A DNA stretch of 64,000 nt, from the NCBI RefSeq assembly GCF_963169125.1, contig NC_084794.1:226173409-226237408 (forward strand), read 5' to 3'. The translations under genes and the position numbers were made by a program. Below the pieces are notes generated by a model. The model worked only from the letters and a program-made list of their open reading frames with translations, searched no databases and was not told where the DNA came from. Source of the stretch: Humulus lupulus. Lineage: Eukaryota > Streptophyta > Magnoliopsida > Rosales > Cannabaceae. This document shows positions 1-10,570 of the stretch, one piece after another (the first letter of the stretch is position 1; every line of letters starts with the position of its first letter).

Positions 1-726
1 ACTCTGGGAAAAATTCAACACCATTATGAGTTTTAAGGACATTTATATATCTCTTTTTGGCCTCGCTTCTCGTGCTTTCCAAATGAGGTACTCCAACAAT
101 AGTAGTTATATCTTCTCCTACTATTGGGGGAGGGTTCAGTTCTGATCTTTCTGAGCTCCAGGCTGCATGTCGGAGCTTCTGAAGCAGGATGAGAATTCTA
201 TCCTATCGGTTGATTAGGAACAACTCAATTTTGGGTGTATTCTACTAATGGTCCAGCCTGAATGAGAGTCTAAATCTCATCCTTTAGCTGTCTACAATCA
301 TCAGTGTTAAGACCGATGTCATTGTGGAATCAACAAAACTTTGAGGGATCTCTCTTCGCGCTCTGATGCCTCAAAGGTTCTGGCTTCTTCCACAAGAGGC
401 GATTAGATTTTGCCAGGAAAATAGGTTCCCGGGTGTCTGTTAGGTCAGTGTAAGTGGCATAAACGGGCTTGAATTTCTCCATAGACTTGTTCTTCTTCGT
501 GTCATTCTGGTCGCCCTCGCTATTCCCCTTCCTATTATTGTTTCATGGCTGGTTATTCTGGGTAACAAGATGAGTCATAGCTGTAACACCTGTCACCGCT
601 CTAGTAGGTTGGATAAGGGCCTGGCTAGTTCCTGCGACAATAGATCGCACCTCTTCCAGGTTTATCCACTCTTGAGCTCAGGTCAAGAACTCATCTACAC
701 TTTTAACTCCTATTCGTTGGAGTTCT
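1..726 (-). pseudogene. Ty3/gypsy gag C-terminal part (element G3), broken
   Basis: On the minus strand, around positions 330-290, this reads a gag zinc-knuckle-like stretch (CxFHNDIG, NTDDC, then RQLKDEI) typical of plant Ty3 gag of the Tat type; a stop replaces one residue inside it. Upstream of it are a TYTDLTDTREPIFLAK-like segment and an EWINLEEV segment near 690-640. The N-terminal half of the same gag lies at 4403-5388; the two halves are split by the copia sequence 727-4402. The reading frame has several stops and the downstream pol lies outside the window. The product would package element RNA. Assignment to Ty3 gag is fairly sure. Confidence 0.7.
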
Positions 727-1823
727 TGTTAGGAAAACTTATGCAGGATCTTTATTTATTTTCATGTATATCTAATATTAAACAAATTAATACGAGATAG
801 CCTAAAACATGTTTCTAAAATTGAATTCAAAGAGAAACAATGAATAGAATACTTACAGTATACGCAGCGGAATTAAAGAGTCCTTCCTTCAGTTTCTCTA
901 ACTCTTGTATCCTCTTTGTCGCAGAGTATTATCAAGAAACTGAACCGATCTTCTATTTTCTTCATAGCCTTCCAATGTATCCTTAGAATCACCTAGACTA
1001 GCGTGGGCAATTCTCAACACATGAGATAGATATAGAGAGAAGAAGAGAAAATAACAAAGAGGATTAGAAAAGGACTTGTGTTTAGAGAGAATCTAAAACT
1101 ATCAGAAAATCTGACTTGTGACTTATCAAACTTATGTTTTGACTTCTATCTAAGAACTCCTTTTATAGACTCAATTAGGCCATTTAATTTAATTAAAAAA
1201 ATAAATAAAATGATAGCCAATTTGAAGCCCTACGTCAAAATTATCATGGGCTTTAGGCCCATGAAATTTCCCATTTGATTATAAGCCCATTGGATTTAAA
1301 ATCAATGCATGTATTATTTTCTATTGATTTAATTAATTAAATAATTATTTAAATCATTTATCAAATTTATTATTTATAATTTGAACCTTGATTTAAACTT
1401 ATTTATTAATTTAGATACCAATTTATCGTAATTAATCAATCTACCATAATTGATCTTTTCTTTTCAAAATTACATAACTCTGTGAAACTATCCAAAACTG
1501 ACCTGGTCAACTTTGATAATTCTAATTGATGATATAATCAATTAATTGAGACTATCTAGATGATTTTATCCACGGTACAATGGGGACCATAAGCCTATGA
1601 AATCAAGCTCCAATAAGTTATCATAAATCTAACAAATAAATTTACTAACTTATTAATTCCTCGTGACTCCACTATAGACTCGAAATTGCACTCTTGAATT
1701 CATAGAATGCTCTATAAAAGATATAGAAACGCTATTAATTATCCATTGTTACAACCATAATTGTCACTCAATCCTCTATAGACAGTCTGCAATAAGATAG
1801 GACTAAAATACCGTTTTACCCCT

Positions 1824-3230
1824 TGTGGACGCTCAATATTCCGCGCCCATAAAAGATCCAAGACGCGCCTAGGCACGAGGCCACCCTCGGCCATGCACGC
1901 AAGGCCCGCCTCAGCGTAGCACCTCGCCCACGCGAGGCCCTTCTCGGCGCCACACCACGCCCATGCGAGGCCCTCCTCGACCATGCGCGCGGGGCCCTTC
2001 TCGGCGCTGCACCACGTCCGCGCGAGGCCATCCTCGGCAATGCGCGCGGGGCCCTTCTCGGTGCTGCATCACGCCCACGCGAGGCCCTCCTCGGCCATGT
2101 GTGCGAGGCCCATCTCGGCCATTCTCATGCCCAGCCTCAGCTATGCGTACGAGGCCCTCGGACCACATGCACCGCACGAAGCCGACGGAGGCTACCCATA
2201 CGCGAGGCCCTCGGGCCACTCTCACCATGCTAGGCCGACAGAGGCTGCCCATACGCGAGGCCCTCGGGCCACTCTCACCATGTGAGGCTGACGGAGGCTG
2301 CCCATACGCGAGGCCCTTGGGCCACTCTCACCATGCGAGGCCGACGGAGGCTGCCCATATGTGAGGCCCTTGGGCCACTCTCACCATGCGAGGCCGACAA
2401 ATGCTGCCCATGCACGAGGCCCTTGTGCCACTTGTATCACGCGAGGCCATCAACGGCGCCCCATGCGTGAGGCCACGCTAGGTTCCTCGCGCGCGCGCCC
2501 CGAGAGGTCCATCGGGCCATCATCTTCTCAGGAGGCCGACACCCCATCACTCGAAACATCTGGGCCCAAACCACACCATCAGGTGTCCATGCAAGGGAGG
2601 CCTCGCGAAGGGGGCTCGCGAGCCGCATAGGGGCCACCCCATCATATGGACCCCAACGCTTAGGGGCCCGGGTATGAGTTGAATGGAACGTACTTGTACG
2701 TTGCCATGCAGGGTACGGCCCTCAAGACCTTGTACGTCCAAATACGGGCACCCGTACCAATGGAGGAGTGGGAATGCAGGGATAAGAGTGATGGCCCGTA
2801 CGTCTACGGCTAGGAGTCAGAGTCGACACCATTACCACCTGCACCACTATGCCTGTCACCACTCATCAGACATGGATACAGACAAGTAGTGGAGGCATCC
2901 TCCTGACACCTGCCCCTGTACTGGATGTACGACCACAACCTCTGAAGCCACTCTCTTGACAGAGTACTTATGTACCCCTTTGGTCCCCAGGACCACCATG
3001 TACCCAGGGCCATTAGAGCCTACTATAAAATGAACTCTAACCCCACCTGAAAGGGGGTTGGAAAATTTACTGTAGCAAAGGCTTGAAAGTGAATGAAAGA
3101 TTGATTTCTCCATTGTTATTCTGTCACTGTTCTTGAGTTATCACTTACATTTCTATAGCTTTTTTATTGACGATCCTTAATTGATACTTTTTTCCAACTC
3201 AACTTAGTTGACGAGTTCTCACCGTCAACA
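1824..3230 (+). mobile_element. Solo LTR related to the G2/G4 Ty3 family
   Basis: It starts TGTGGACGC and ends ACCGTCAACA, and is flanked by the direct repeat CCCCT at 1819-1823 and 3231-3235. Its last ~200 bases match the 3' ends of the G2 and G4 LTRs (a GGGGTTGG segment, then GACGAGTTCTCACCGTCAACA-like ends). No internal domain remains, so it is a solo LTR formed by LTR-LTR recombination. It lies inside the copia D LTR on the opposite strand and is younger than it. Positions 1880-2480 are very GC-rich tandem repeats; the open frames in that stretch come from the repeats and are not genes. Confidence 0.85.
2181..2446 (+). repeat. 53-bp tandem repeat inside the solo LTR
   Basis: Units start at 2181, 2234, 2287, 2340 and 2393, each exactly 53 bases apart (GCCGACGGAGGCTGCCC, then GCGAGGCCCTCGGGCC, then CACTCTCACCATGC). 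Copies differ by a few substitutions. A less regular repeat of related CGCGAGGCCCTCCTCGGC units precedes it at about 1900-2110. Confidence 0.9.
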
Positions 3231-3997
3231 CCCCTCATTGTATTTTATCCTTAAAACACTTAGTTCTTTGTAAATGATATTTCAGTAAACTAATTTAATT
3301 ACTGAAATGAGATCTCTATCATTTAACACCTTGAATCAAACTAAAAGGAAACCGTCATTTCACTTCTTTATCAGAAGCTATAGATGTTCATATCTATGAT
3401 TAACACTCCCACTCAATTATACTATCGAGTTCCCAAGATGTAAGTATGGGCTAGTCCGTAGGGTAAGCTGGTAATGAACAAGTCAAAGAACTAAAATAAT
3501 ACAATCAGTTAGAATACTAACCACTCAGAATTGAGATTGAATTGACCTATGGTCAACTATGTGATATGACTAGAATAGATAATAACGGTATGTTTACTTA
3601 TCTTATTAATTGTCAATATCGGTCATGTCCGATGTAACAAATACATCCGATCTTATCTACTTTGCTAATGTTTTGGAAAGAACATAACATTGTTATGTGT
3701 AAGTAGATCATATCGTAGATTAGCAAGTCAGTATAAATCTTGTGCACTGACTAATCTTAGGACTAACTTATTTTGAACATATAATCATATTTATATTCCA
3801 CTGTGATTACATCACTATAAATAAGATTAGCTATATGCTCGGGATTTAATAGAAGTTTATATTAAACAAATAATCATGAAAATAAAACATGTGAGCAAAG
3901 TGATTGACCAAGTCAAAAAATGATTTCTGTTCTTTTATTGATAATAAAATGAGATTACAAAGAATTTGGGTTTTAATTAGGGCATAAAACCCCAACA

Positions 3998-4402
3998 AAC
4001 TCCCACTTGCACTAATTGAAACTAATGCCTTAATTTACTAATCTCATTTCCTTGATATGCTTATCAAATGTAGCTTCTAGTAGTGTGCTTGTTAATGGAT
4101 TTGCAAGTTTGTCTTCAGTTGCAATCTTCATAACCTTCACATCTCCCCTAGCCACATATTCTCGAATAATGTGATACTTCCTTTATATATGCTTACTCCT
4201 CTTGCGACTTCGAGGTTCTTTCGAGTTGGCTATCGCTCCTGTATTATCAAAAAACAACACAAGCAGTTTATCCATTTCTGGAATAACACCAAGATCAGAA
4301 TAGAACTTCTTTAGCCAAACTATTTCCTTAACTACTTCTGACGCCGCTATGTACTCAGCCTCCATGGTGGAATTTGAGATTCCATACTGCTTTAAACTTC
4401 TC
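3998..4402 (-). pseudogene. Copia D RNase H remnant and polypurine tract
   Basis: The minus strand encodes the end of a copia pol. From about 4402 it reads WRSLKQ, then STMEAEYIAA (catalytic Glu), then LFFDNTGAIANSKEP (catalytic Asp of the CDN-type motif) and a RKYHIIREYVARGD-like tail near 4180-4030. One in-frame TAA interrupts it just after the KHI residues, and the frame resumes. The polypurine tract AAGTGGGAG (plus strand CTCCCACTT, near 4000) abuts the LTR. Everything 5' of RNase H is missing, so this is a truncated copy. In a live element this domain would degrade the RNA of the RNA-DNA hybrid. Confidence 0.8.
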
Positions 4403-5388
4403 CAAATGATCGTTGCGAGTTGGATACCTTCTTCGCGAGTTCAAATGATCGTGTAGGTCAGGCTGCGGATCGTACCGAGGACTTTGTGTTGTGCTAAGGT
4501 AATTTCTCAGGTTTCTCTCAAGCCTGCCTCCATGCTGGCTCCCCGTCCAGTAACTTCCATTAGCAAGACTTATAACTCGCAGCTGAGATCGAGGACTTGG
4601 ATTCTCAGCACGTGCCCGTGGGGCGTAAGTATCTACTGAGGGGGGATGATTTCTTCTACTATTCCCATGAGCTGGAGCATCTCATTGTGGGCGTGGTGGT
4701 GTAGGATGTCTAACCGGTGATGGCGGATGCCTTATTGGCGAGGCTATCCTCATTCCATCAGGATGAACTAAATTTACCTGCTTTCGCTCTGCCCCAATGT
4801 CATGACTTCTCTGTGCTCGGGGTTTTGCTCGCGGCATAGGGGGATTCACTGGGGCATTTTGTCTCTGTGAGCTTGTCTCAAATGGGAATCTGTGCAGAAG
4901 ACACGGAGCTGGGGGTCACAGTTCTCACCAACCGGCTGACATGCTGATGATGATTTCTGTGGTGACCAGTGGGCTGAGCACTTCGATGGTTTTGCTCTAA
5001 AGGTACAGAGCTCAGAGTGGCGGTCCTGACTGAACGACGAGGTTTGGACCGGTTATTCTTGTGGGACTTATGAGACCCATTTTACCTATTTCCGACATTA
5101 CTGTCAGTTGCAAAAGTGGGTAACCGAGCCAGAACCTCCTCGATCTGTCTGTTTTTCCATGCGAGAAGGCTTTTAATTGGGAATTCTCCATCTCGACGGC
5201 AGTCAAATATCCTGGATTAGGATTTGATGGGAGTGACGCTGAACTCCCAGCGTCGTCTTGGCCCACCGGTTGCTTCCTAGGGCGTTGTTGAACATCTGGG
5301 CCCCTATCAGTGGGAACGGCAGTATGATGGCCTCCTGCCCAGTAGGCTGCTCCATTTCATTGTCATGCATCGATCGAGTAAGCACCAT
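4403..5388 (-). pseudogene. Ty3/gypsy gag N-terminal part (element G3), broken
   Basis: Read from an ATG at 5388 (MVLTRSMHDNEMEQ), about 60 bases after the LTR end. Further on are a PNPGYLTAVEMENSQLKA segment matching the VELENCQLQK segment of G1 gag, and a DLHDHLNSRRRYP-like segment near 4450. The frame is broken several times, so only pieces are open. It is interrupted near 4400 by copia D. It is the same gag type as the G1 element at 10571, in the opposite orientation. Confidence 0.65.
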
Positions 5389-5446
5389 GATGAATGTAAA
5401 ATGAAACTTGTAAAGCACTAATTTCCTTTCAATGAAAGCATCAAAC

Positions 5447-6181
5447 TATTGACGTGGTATTTTTCCAATAGTAGACTAAGAAATCTAATAATTATGTTAG
5501 TCCTTATTTGTAAATCGTAATGAGATAATAAGAACCATTTCATACACACACAACTTTTACATGGTTCACGAGACAGTATTATTGCTTTTCTCTCACAATT
5601 TCTGCAGAGTTTCAGTAATACAAAAAGGTAGTCCCCTTCCCCGTCCATTATTCTTGATATTTATAGGGGAATTTCCTGGACAGGTTTGGGCAACCGCTTG
5701 AAAAAATATGGTATATATTTAGTACTGATTATTCCTTTTTACATTGGGATATGATTTGATAACAGAATTGAATATACTCCCGCTCTTTCGAATAATAAAT
5801 GATAACTATGCAATAAAGCCTGGGCTTTAATGAGCGTATAAAAGGCCTCCGAGTCTCTTGGGATCCCTTAGTATATGTTTTGACAAGATTTCCATGAGCT
5901 GATTATCTTCACCGAGTTAGGAATCCAAGGTTATCCGAACCTTAGCTCGGCTTAACTTTAGTGTGCCCAAAGGAGGATTTGGCCACTATAGGTCTCGAGC
6001 TAGATCGTTATCCTAAGAGGTGGCCTGATACTATAATGAATGGCGTACTGCCAAGTCTCAACTCGAGCTGCTCATATCATTATTAACTAGGGGTTCTACT
6101 TGGCTGCTTTTTCATATATCCATCTGCCAGCTGTGCCCCTAGCTGAGTGATTAAACTTGTGTTAATTTTTAGGGTACAACA
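5447..6181 (-). repeat. 5' LTR of Ty3 element G3
   Basis: The 3' end of this LTR was placed by comparison with G1: minus strand CGTCAATA then GTTTGATGCTTTC, parallel to CATCAACA then ATTTGGTGCTTTC in G1. The outer end (minus strand TGTTGTACCC or TGTACCC, near 6178-6181) is less certain. Length is about 735 bases, close to the 828-base G1 LTRs. The partner LTR is outside the window, so no TSD can be checked. Confidence 0.6.
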
Positions 6182-6324
6182 TTATTCTTCAGGATAAATA
6201 TGCAATTATGTGATAATTGAAGTTGCAAAATTTATTATTGCATTAATACAATTTTCGAAATTGTGTAGAAATAAAATAAATTTATTTTAATCGATTATTT
6301 TATTTAAATGAGAAAGGATAAATA
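6182..6324. other. AT-rich flank, left of solo LTR L
   Basis: AT-rich sequence with no coding signal that continues past the solo LTR at 8375. It may be part of the copia A 5' LTR, but it is too diverged for me to show that. The last five bases (AAATA) are one copy of the solo LTR target-site duplication. Confidence 0.5.
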
Positions 6325-8285
6325 TGTAATGACCCAACTATTTCTATGACCTTGGACCATTAAAAACTACTAGACTTAGCTACTTCTTTTGGAGAAAACA
6401 TACATAAAAAAATAATCATAACTTTATTAAAACTCTAAAATAATTATTGTATCAACAACATAAAAGTGTAAAATAAAATGTGATAGGGTATGGGATCCCA
6501 TTGTTTACAAAACATAAAACATAATTTTAAATACTAATTGCGGAATTACATTAAGAAAACATAATTTAAAATACTAAAAATAAATAACTTCGTCCTTGAT
6601 CGACATGCAGTCCATTCATTCCATTCTTCCTCAACACACAAGCCAAGCTACCAAGAATCCTTCTGCCTACATAATCATTTTCCTGCATCACACTAAAAAA
6701 TAAAGGAGTGAGCCTAATGCCCAGCAAGGAAAATCTACTAACAATCATATTACATAAATTATAAACATAAGACTATATCATAAACATATACTATAAAACA
6801 TATATAACATAAGACTACAATGGCCATCATACTTCTTGGGGCTTGTTAACTAAGCAACGCATATGCCCATAAATTTGTGGCTTGCTATCTAAACAAGTCA
6901 TATGCCCATAAATTATTGGGGCTTGCTAGCTAAACAAGTCATATGCCAAGGACTATAAAACACATTCCTGGGGCTTGTTATTTAAACAAGTCATATGCCC
7001 AAGGACTATAAAACATATAACATAACATATATCATATCATAGCATAAAACATATAAACACATATATCTAGCCTATTTTCCTTACCAAAAGCCAGGATATT
7101 TGGGAACAAGAACGAGATTTAGAAACTCCTATAAACCAACAGTAGAAAAGGGTGAGAATCTTTAAGAATAAAGATGAATATGGGAACTAAATCATCAAGA
7201 AGAAAATTACAAAGAAAGACCTTAAGTTTCAAGAACTTAAATACCTAATCAAGAATCAATAACAAGAGTTAGGATCTGAATACAAGAAACTAAAGAAAAC
7301 TAAGGAATTATAAAGAACTGGACTTAAAGAATATGAATACCTTGAATGACCTTATGAATTGGTCTAAACCTCAATACCAAAATCACTCTATTTCTCACTT
7401 CCCAAGTGTTTATAAAAGCTTAGAATGAAAAAGCTTTAACCCAAAACCCAAGTGTATCTCTCTATAGTAACACTAGCACCTTGGAGGCTCTGATCAAATG
7501 CTTGAAGAATGAAGAAAATGGCTGAGTACTAGGTCTTATTTATAGAGTTCAAGGAGTGAAACTAACCCCTTTTAATTTGAATAAATAAATGATAATAAAA
7601 TAAAAAAGATTCGAATTTTCGTTCAACTGATGCCCAGAACTCGGTCAAAATTGTTCAAAGGCAGGTCTACGTGGTTAAGGGTATTTTTAAAATTCAAAAA
7701 GTCAAACTTTCAAAACTATACTCATGGATCTGATATATCTCCCACCATAGGTGATATATCGCCTTCCCCTGTATTCCCGAGGTTTGTTCGATCGTACGTG
7801 CAAAGTCGACGTGTTTTCCGTATCTTCCGTAGGCTATATATTGACCCCCTATGCTGTGATATATCGGCAGACGTAGATGTATTAAACATGTATTTGCACT
7901 TTTATAGCATAATTTGAATTGGATAAACCGCTTTGACTGAGTCATAATACGATCCTAACAGTTGTTGGAAGGTTCTAGAGCTTCTAGATCTTTCTTTTAT
8001 TAAAACTATTCGTCAAAAATACTTAATTCCTTAATAATCATGATTATGACAAGTGGCATGCTCTTATTGGCTTTATCTAAACCTTAGGTTATAATAAATA
8101 ATATATCTAGGACTAGCAATATTAATCAAACCTTATGTTATAATTAATATTCTTAAACTATAGGTTAAACTTATAAAATCCATAACTGTTGCTATGAGTT
8201 TCCAACTAAGTCCCGACTTGAACCAAAATCCACGATAACTAACATACTACTAACTAATACTAACTACTACTACTACTACTACCTT

Positions 8286-8319
<34 letters not shown>

Positions 8320-8374
8320 GTTGCTGCTGCTGCTGCTATCTAGCTAGGCTAAGTAAATATTCTTGGACTCTACA
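6325..8374 (-). mobile_element. Solo LTR of family L (~2 kb)
   Basis: Read on the minus strand it starts TGTAGAGTCCAAG and ends GGGTCATTACA, and is flanked by AAATA at 6320-6324 and 8375-8379. It is 2,050 bases long with no internal domain. A related LTR lies in direct orientation at 43856-45802 and a 3' fragment at 47351-48241. A TATAAATA box is at 7537-7544 on the minus strand, with palindromic GATATATC motifs upstream of it (7730-7870). The long region after the TATA box carries short GGGGCTTG..AACAAGTCATATGCCC repeats at 6838-7000. The superfamily cannot be proved from the LTR alone; Ty3 is likely from the TGTAATG/CATTACA ends. Confidence 0.85.
8251..8338. repeat. Trinucleotide microsatellite at the 5' end of LTR L
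   Basis: Runs of CTA/ACT change into TGC repeats. The same TAG/CTA tract occurs at the matching place in the other L copy (43878-43905), so it belongs to the LTR. Confidence 0.9.
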
Positions 8375-8771
8375 AAATATGGATAATTATAATTGGTTTT
8401 GATTATTATATTTATTTAATTTAATAAGATGATAATGGAAATTCAAATTTTAAATTTTGAATTTTGAAAATTAAGTTGTTATCTTTTCCTTAAAAATATG
8501 ATACCTTATTTGAATTTCTAATTATTGATTCATTAAAATAAAAATGCATGAAAAATCAAATCCCCTTATTTCTGGAAGTGCTACACGCATAGGGCTTCCT
8601 AGACTGCCTTATGCGTGTACCACTACTAATGGTGATCAGTTATTGGTTTTTTATTTTATTTAATTAATTAATAAAATAATTTGAAAAATGTTTTTAAAAT
8701 GAAATGTAAGACTTTGTGTTTAATTATCATTTATTGATTTTTTATTAAGATGATCAATTTTATTATTATTA

Positions 8772-8806
<35 letters not shown>

Positions 8807-8839
8807 CCTATATGATAGAAAATAACAACATAACATTTT
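8375..8839. other. AT-rich flank with a TTA microsatellite
   Basis: Continuation of the AT-rich sequence cut by the solo LTR. It contains an ATT/TTA microsatellite at about 8762-8805 and a short imperfect inverted repeat around ACACGCATAGGG and CCTTATGCGTGT (8582-8620). I see no gene. Confidence 0.6.
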
Positions 8840-9205
8840 TACAGAATGAAAAAAAAAAACTGATCATCTTTTTCTCACAAAAGATAAACCTTTCTCTCTA
8901 GCCTATAATCAAGAGTCTCATGTGTTGAGAATACTTTTGATTCACAAATATTCATTTCTCTATGTGCCCACCCACATCTTGAGGTGTAGAGAACTTCTTG
9001 GAAGATATAGATGTGAGTACTCTAGGGAGGATAAAGATTCAAGGATTATTGATAGGCTACAAGAGGTAAATCATTTCGTATTATTTTTACATATACATAT
9101 CTTATTGACTAGCATATTGCATATTAAACGATCCTCATATAAATTTGTTTATATGAATTTTTGTTGTTGTATACGATACTACCATTACCGCAATTTCTGT
9201 TGCGC
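8840..9205 (+). repeat. Possible copia A 5' LTR tail
   Basis: The segment has the composition of a copia LTR leader (CTCTCTAGCC, then CATGTGTTGAGAATAC) and parallels, loosely, the copia A LTR near 35150-35478 (CTCTCTTACGTGTTGAGATTC). It ends around the TTTCTGTTGCGCA motif near 9190-9205. The start is undefined. The similarity is weak, so this is an inference from position and layout. Confidence 0.45.
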
Positions 9206-9671
9206 ACTAGGAACTGTTCTTAACAGATTCAAGAGCCATTAATCATGTTTGTTCTGATTTGCAAATGCTTAGCCCCTGAAGAGATCTCCAAGAAGGGAAG
9301 TTCATACTGAGAGTGGGGACAGGGGATTTTGTTACATTCAGAACAGTGGGAGAAGGGAAAATTTATTTTACTGAAAATAAATTTTTACCTCTAAAAGACA
9401 TCTACTTTATTCCTCATCTCAAAAGGAATTTAATTTTTGTTTCAAAATATTTAGAACAATGTTATTCTACTTCTTTTGATAATTATTATGTTATTACTTC
9501 AATAAATAGTTCGCATGTTTGTACTCGAAATCTAGAGGAATGTCTACATGTGATAAGATCTAAAATGTCTTCACAACTCAATACTGAAATGTTCAAATCT
9601 GAACAACCAAATCAAAAACAACAAAAGCACCTCAAGACAATACATATCTTTGGCACCTCAGACTAGGTCAT
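9206..9671 (+). pseudogene. Copia A protease/gag-pre-integrase part, 5' of the G1 insertion
   Basis: From about 9236 the plus strand reads INHVCSDLQMLSP, a stop, then a KFILRVGTGDFVTF segment and LKDIYFIPHLKRNLIFVSKYLE, the usual stretch between copia protease and integrase. It runs into YLWHLRLGH at 9645-9671, exactly where G1 inserted; the motif resumes as INLDRI at 22457. The gag and the start of protease are missing upstream, where LTR-like sequence is fused straight on. Frame changes and stops make it non-functional. Confidence 0.8.
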
Positions 9672-10499
9672 TGTTACACCAAAATTTTGAGAATTTTGAT
9701 CTCGAAGGCCAGGCTCGTAATGTGCAAGCTTGAAATAAGAAAATTATTCATGAGATCAGCATTAATCAGAATCGAGTTTGACAGTCTCGTTCAATATTAA
9801 AATGACGATGTCATAGGTGGTAAGCTCGGAACCACATGATCTCAAAGGTTCGAGCCAAGCTCGAAGTTACAGTGATAGGGGTTCAACACTTGTTTAATTT
9901 TCCTGGTCTGTTTGTATTAGCATCAGTCAAGAAGGTTCGAGCCTAAATATTGCAAGCTCGGAGGGGATGACCTCGATAAAGAAACTTAATGATACCGAGG
10001 GAAGCCGAGCTAGCATGCTCGTGATGAACTGCTGATCTCGAAGATATGTAAGTCGAATGTGTGAGATCGATGGCCAAGTGTGGACGTGGTTACTGTTAAA
10101 AAATCCCTATATCTATGGGATTTGTTGTAATCTGTTAATAAATCCCGAATGTCATGGGATTTATACACGTATTATATATTTATATGCATTTAATTATATT
10201 TATTTTGAGATTTTAATCATAATGCCCCAAAATGTGAGGGGGGATATTCTGTAAACCAGTCTATAAATAGATTGGAGAAATTCATTTGTAGACACACTGA
10301 AATTGGCACTGGAAATACTCTGCTGAATCACTCCCTAAAAAAGCTTTGAGAGAATTTCATAGTTGAATAACATCGACTCGTGGACTAGGCAGAATTTAAC
10401 TGCTGAATCACGTAAAAAAAATCATGTGTTTCCTCTTTATTTTTCTGATTTTGTGTTAAATGCTCTTCATTTCTACGTTTACGAAAAATGGCATCAACA
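9672..10499 (+). repeat. G1 5' LTR
   Basis: Begins TGTTACACC and ends GGCATCAACA. A TATAAATA box is at 10262-10269, followed about 30 bases on by the likely RNA start (CATTTGTAGACAC). It aligns along its whole length with the 3' LTR, with scattered substitutions and small indels. Confidence 0.9.
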
Positions 10500-10520
10500 A
10501 TTTGGTGCTTTCCTTGAGAG
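10500..10520 (+). promoter_or_regulatory. G1 putative primer-binding site
   Basis: Immediately after the LTR comes TTTGGTGCTTTCCTTGAG. G3 has a closely similar TTTGATGCTTTCATTGAA at the same place. It starts with the expected TGG at 10503, but I cannot say which tRNA it pairs with. It differs from the TGGCGCC-type site used by G2. Confidence 0.6.
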
Positions 10521-10570
10521 CCATTAAACAGACGTTAGCCTGTTTAATCAGAAAACCTCTCGAGTAATCA

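Larger units (their letters stand above)
727..3997 (-). repeat. Copia D 3' LTR, split by a solo LTR
   Basis: Read on the minus strand, the LTR starts TGTTGGGGTTTTATGCCC at 3997, directly after the polypurine tract (minus strand AAGTGGGAG), and ends with CCTAACA at 727. It is interrupted by 1824-3230, so the real LTR is about 1.87 kb (3231-3997 plus 727-1823). It has the usual copia layout: an AT-rich U3, then a promoter-like TCTATAAAAGG near 1160, then a leader. The flanking minus-strand sequence at 726 is Ty3 gag, so this copia fragment sits inside G3. Confidence 0.75.

Noticed and set aside
570..1278. Two short plus-strand frames near the left edge
   Set aside because: They lie over minus-strand gag and the copia D LTR and have no recognisable domain.
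1739..2637. Several overlapping open frames rich in Arg, Pro and Gly on both strands
   Set aside because: They lie in GC-rich tandem repeats of a solo LTR, occur in almost every frame, and have no domain. They are by-products of repeat sequence without stops.
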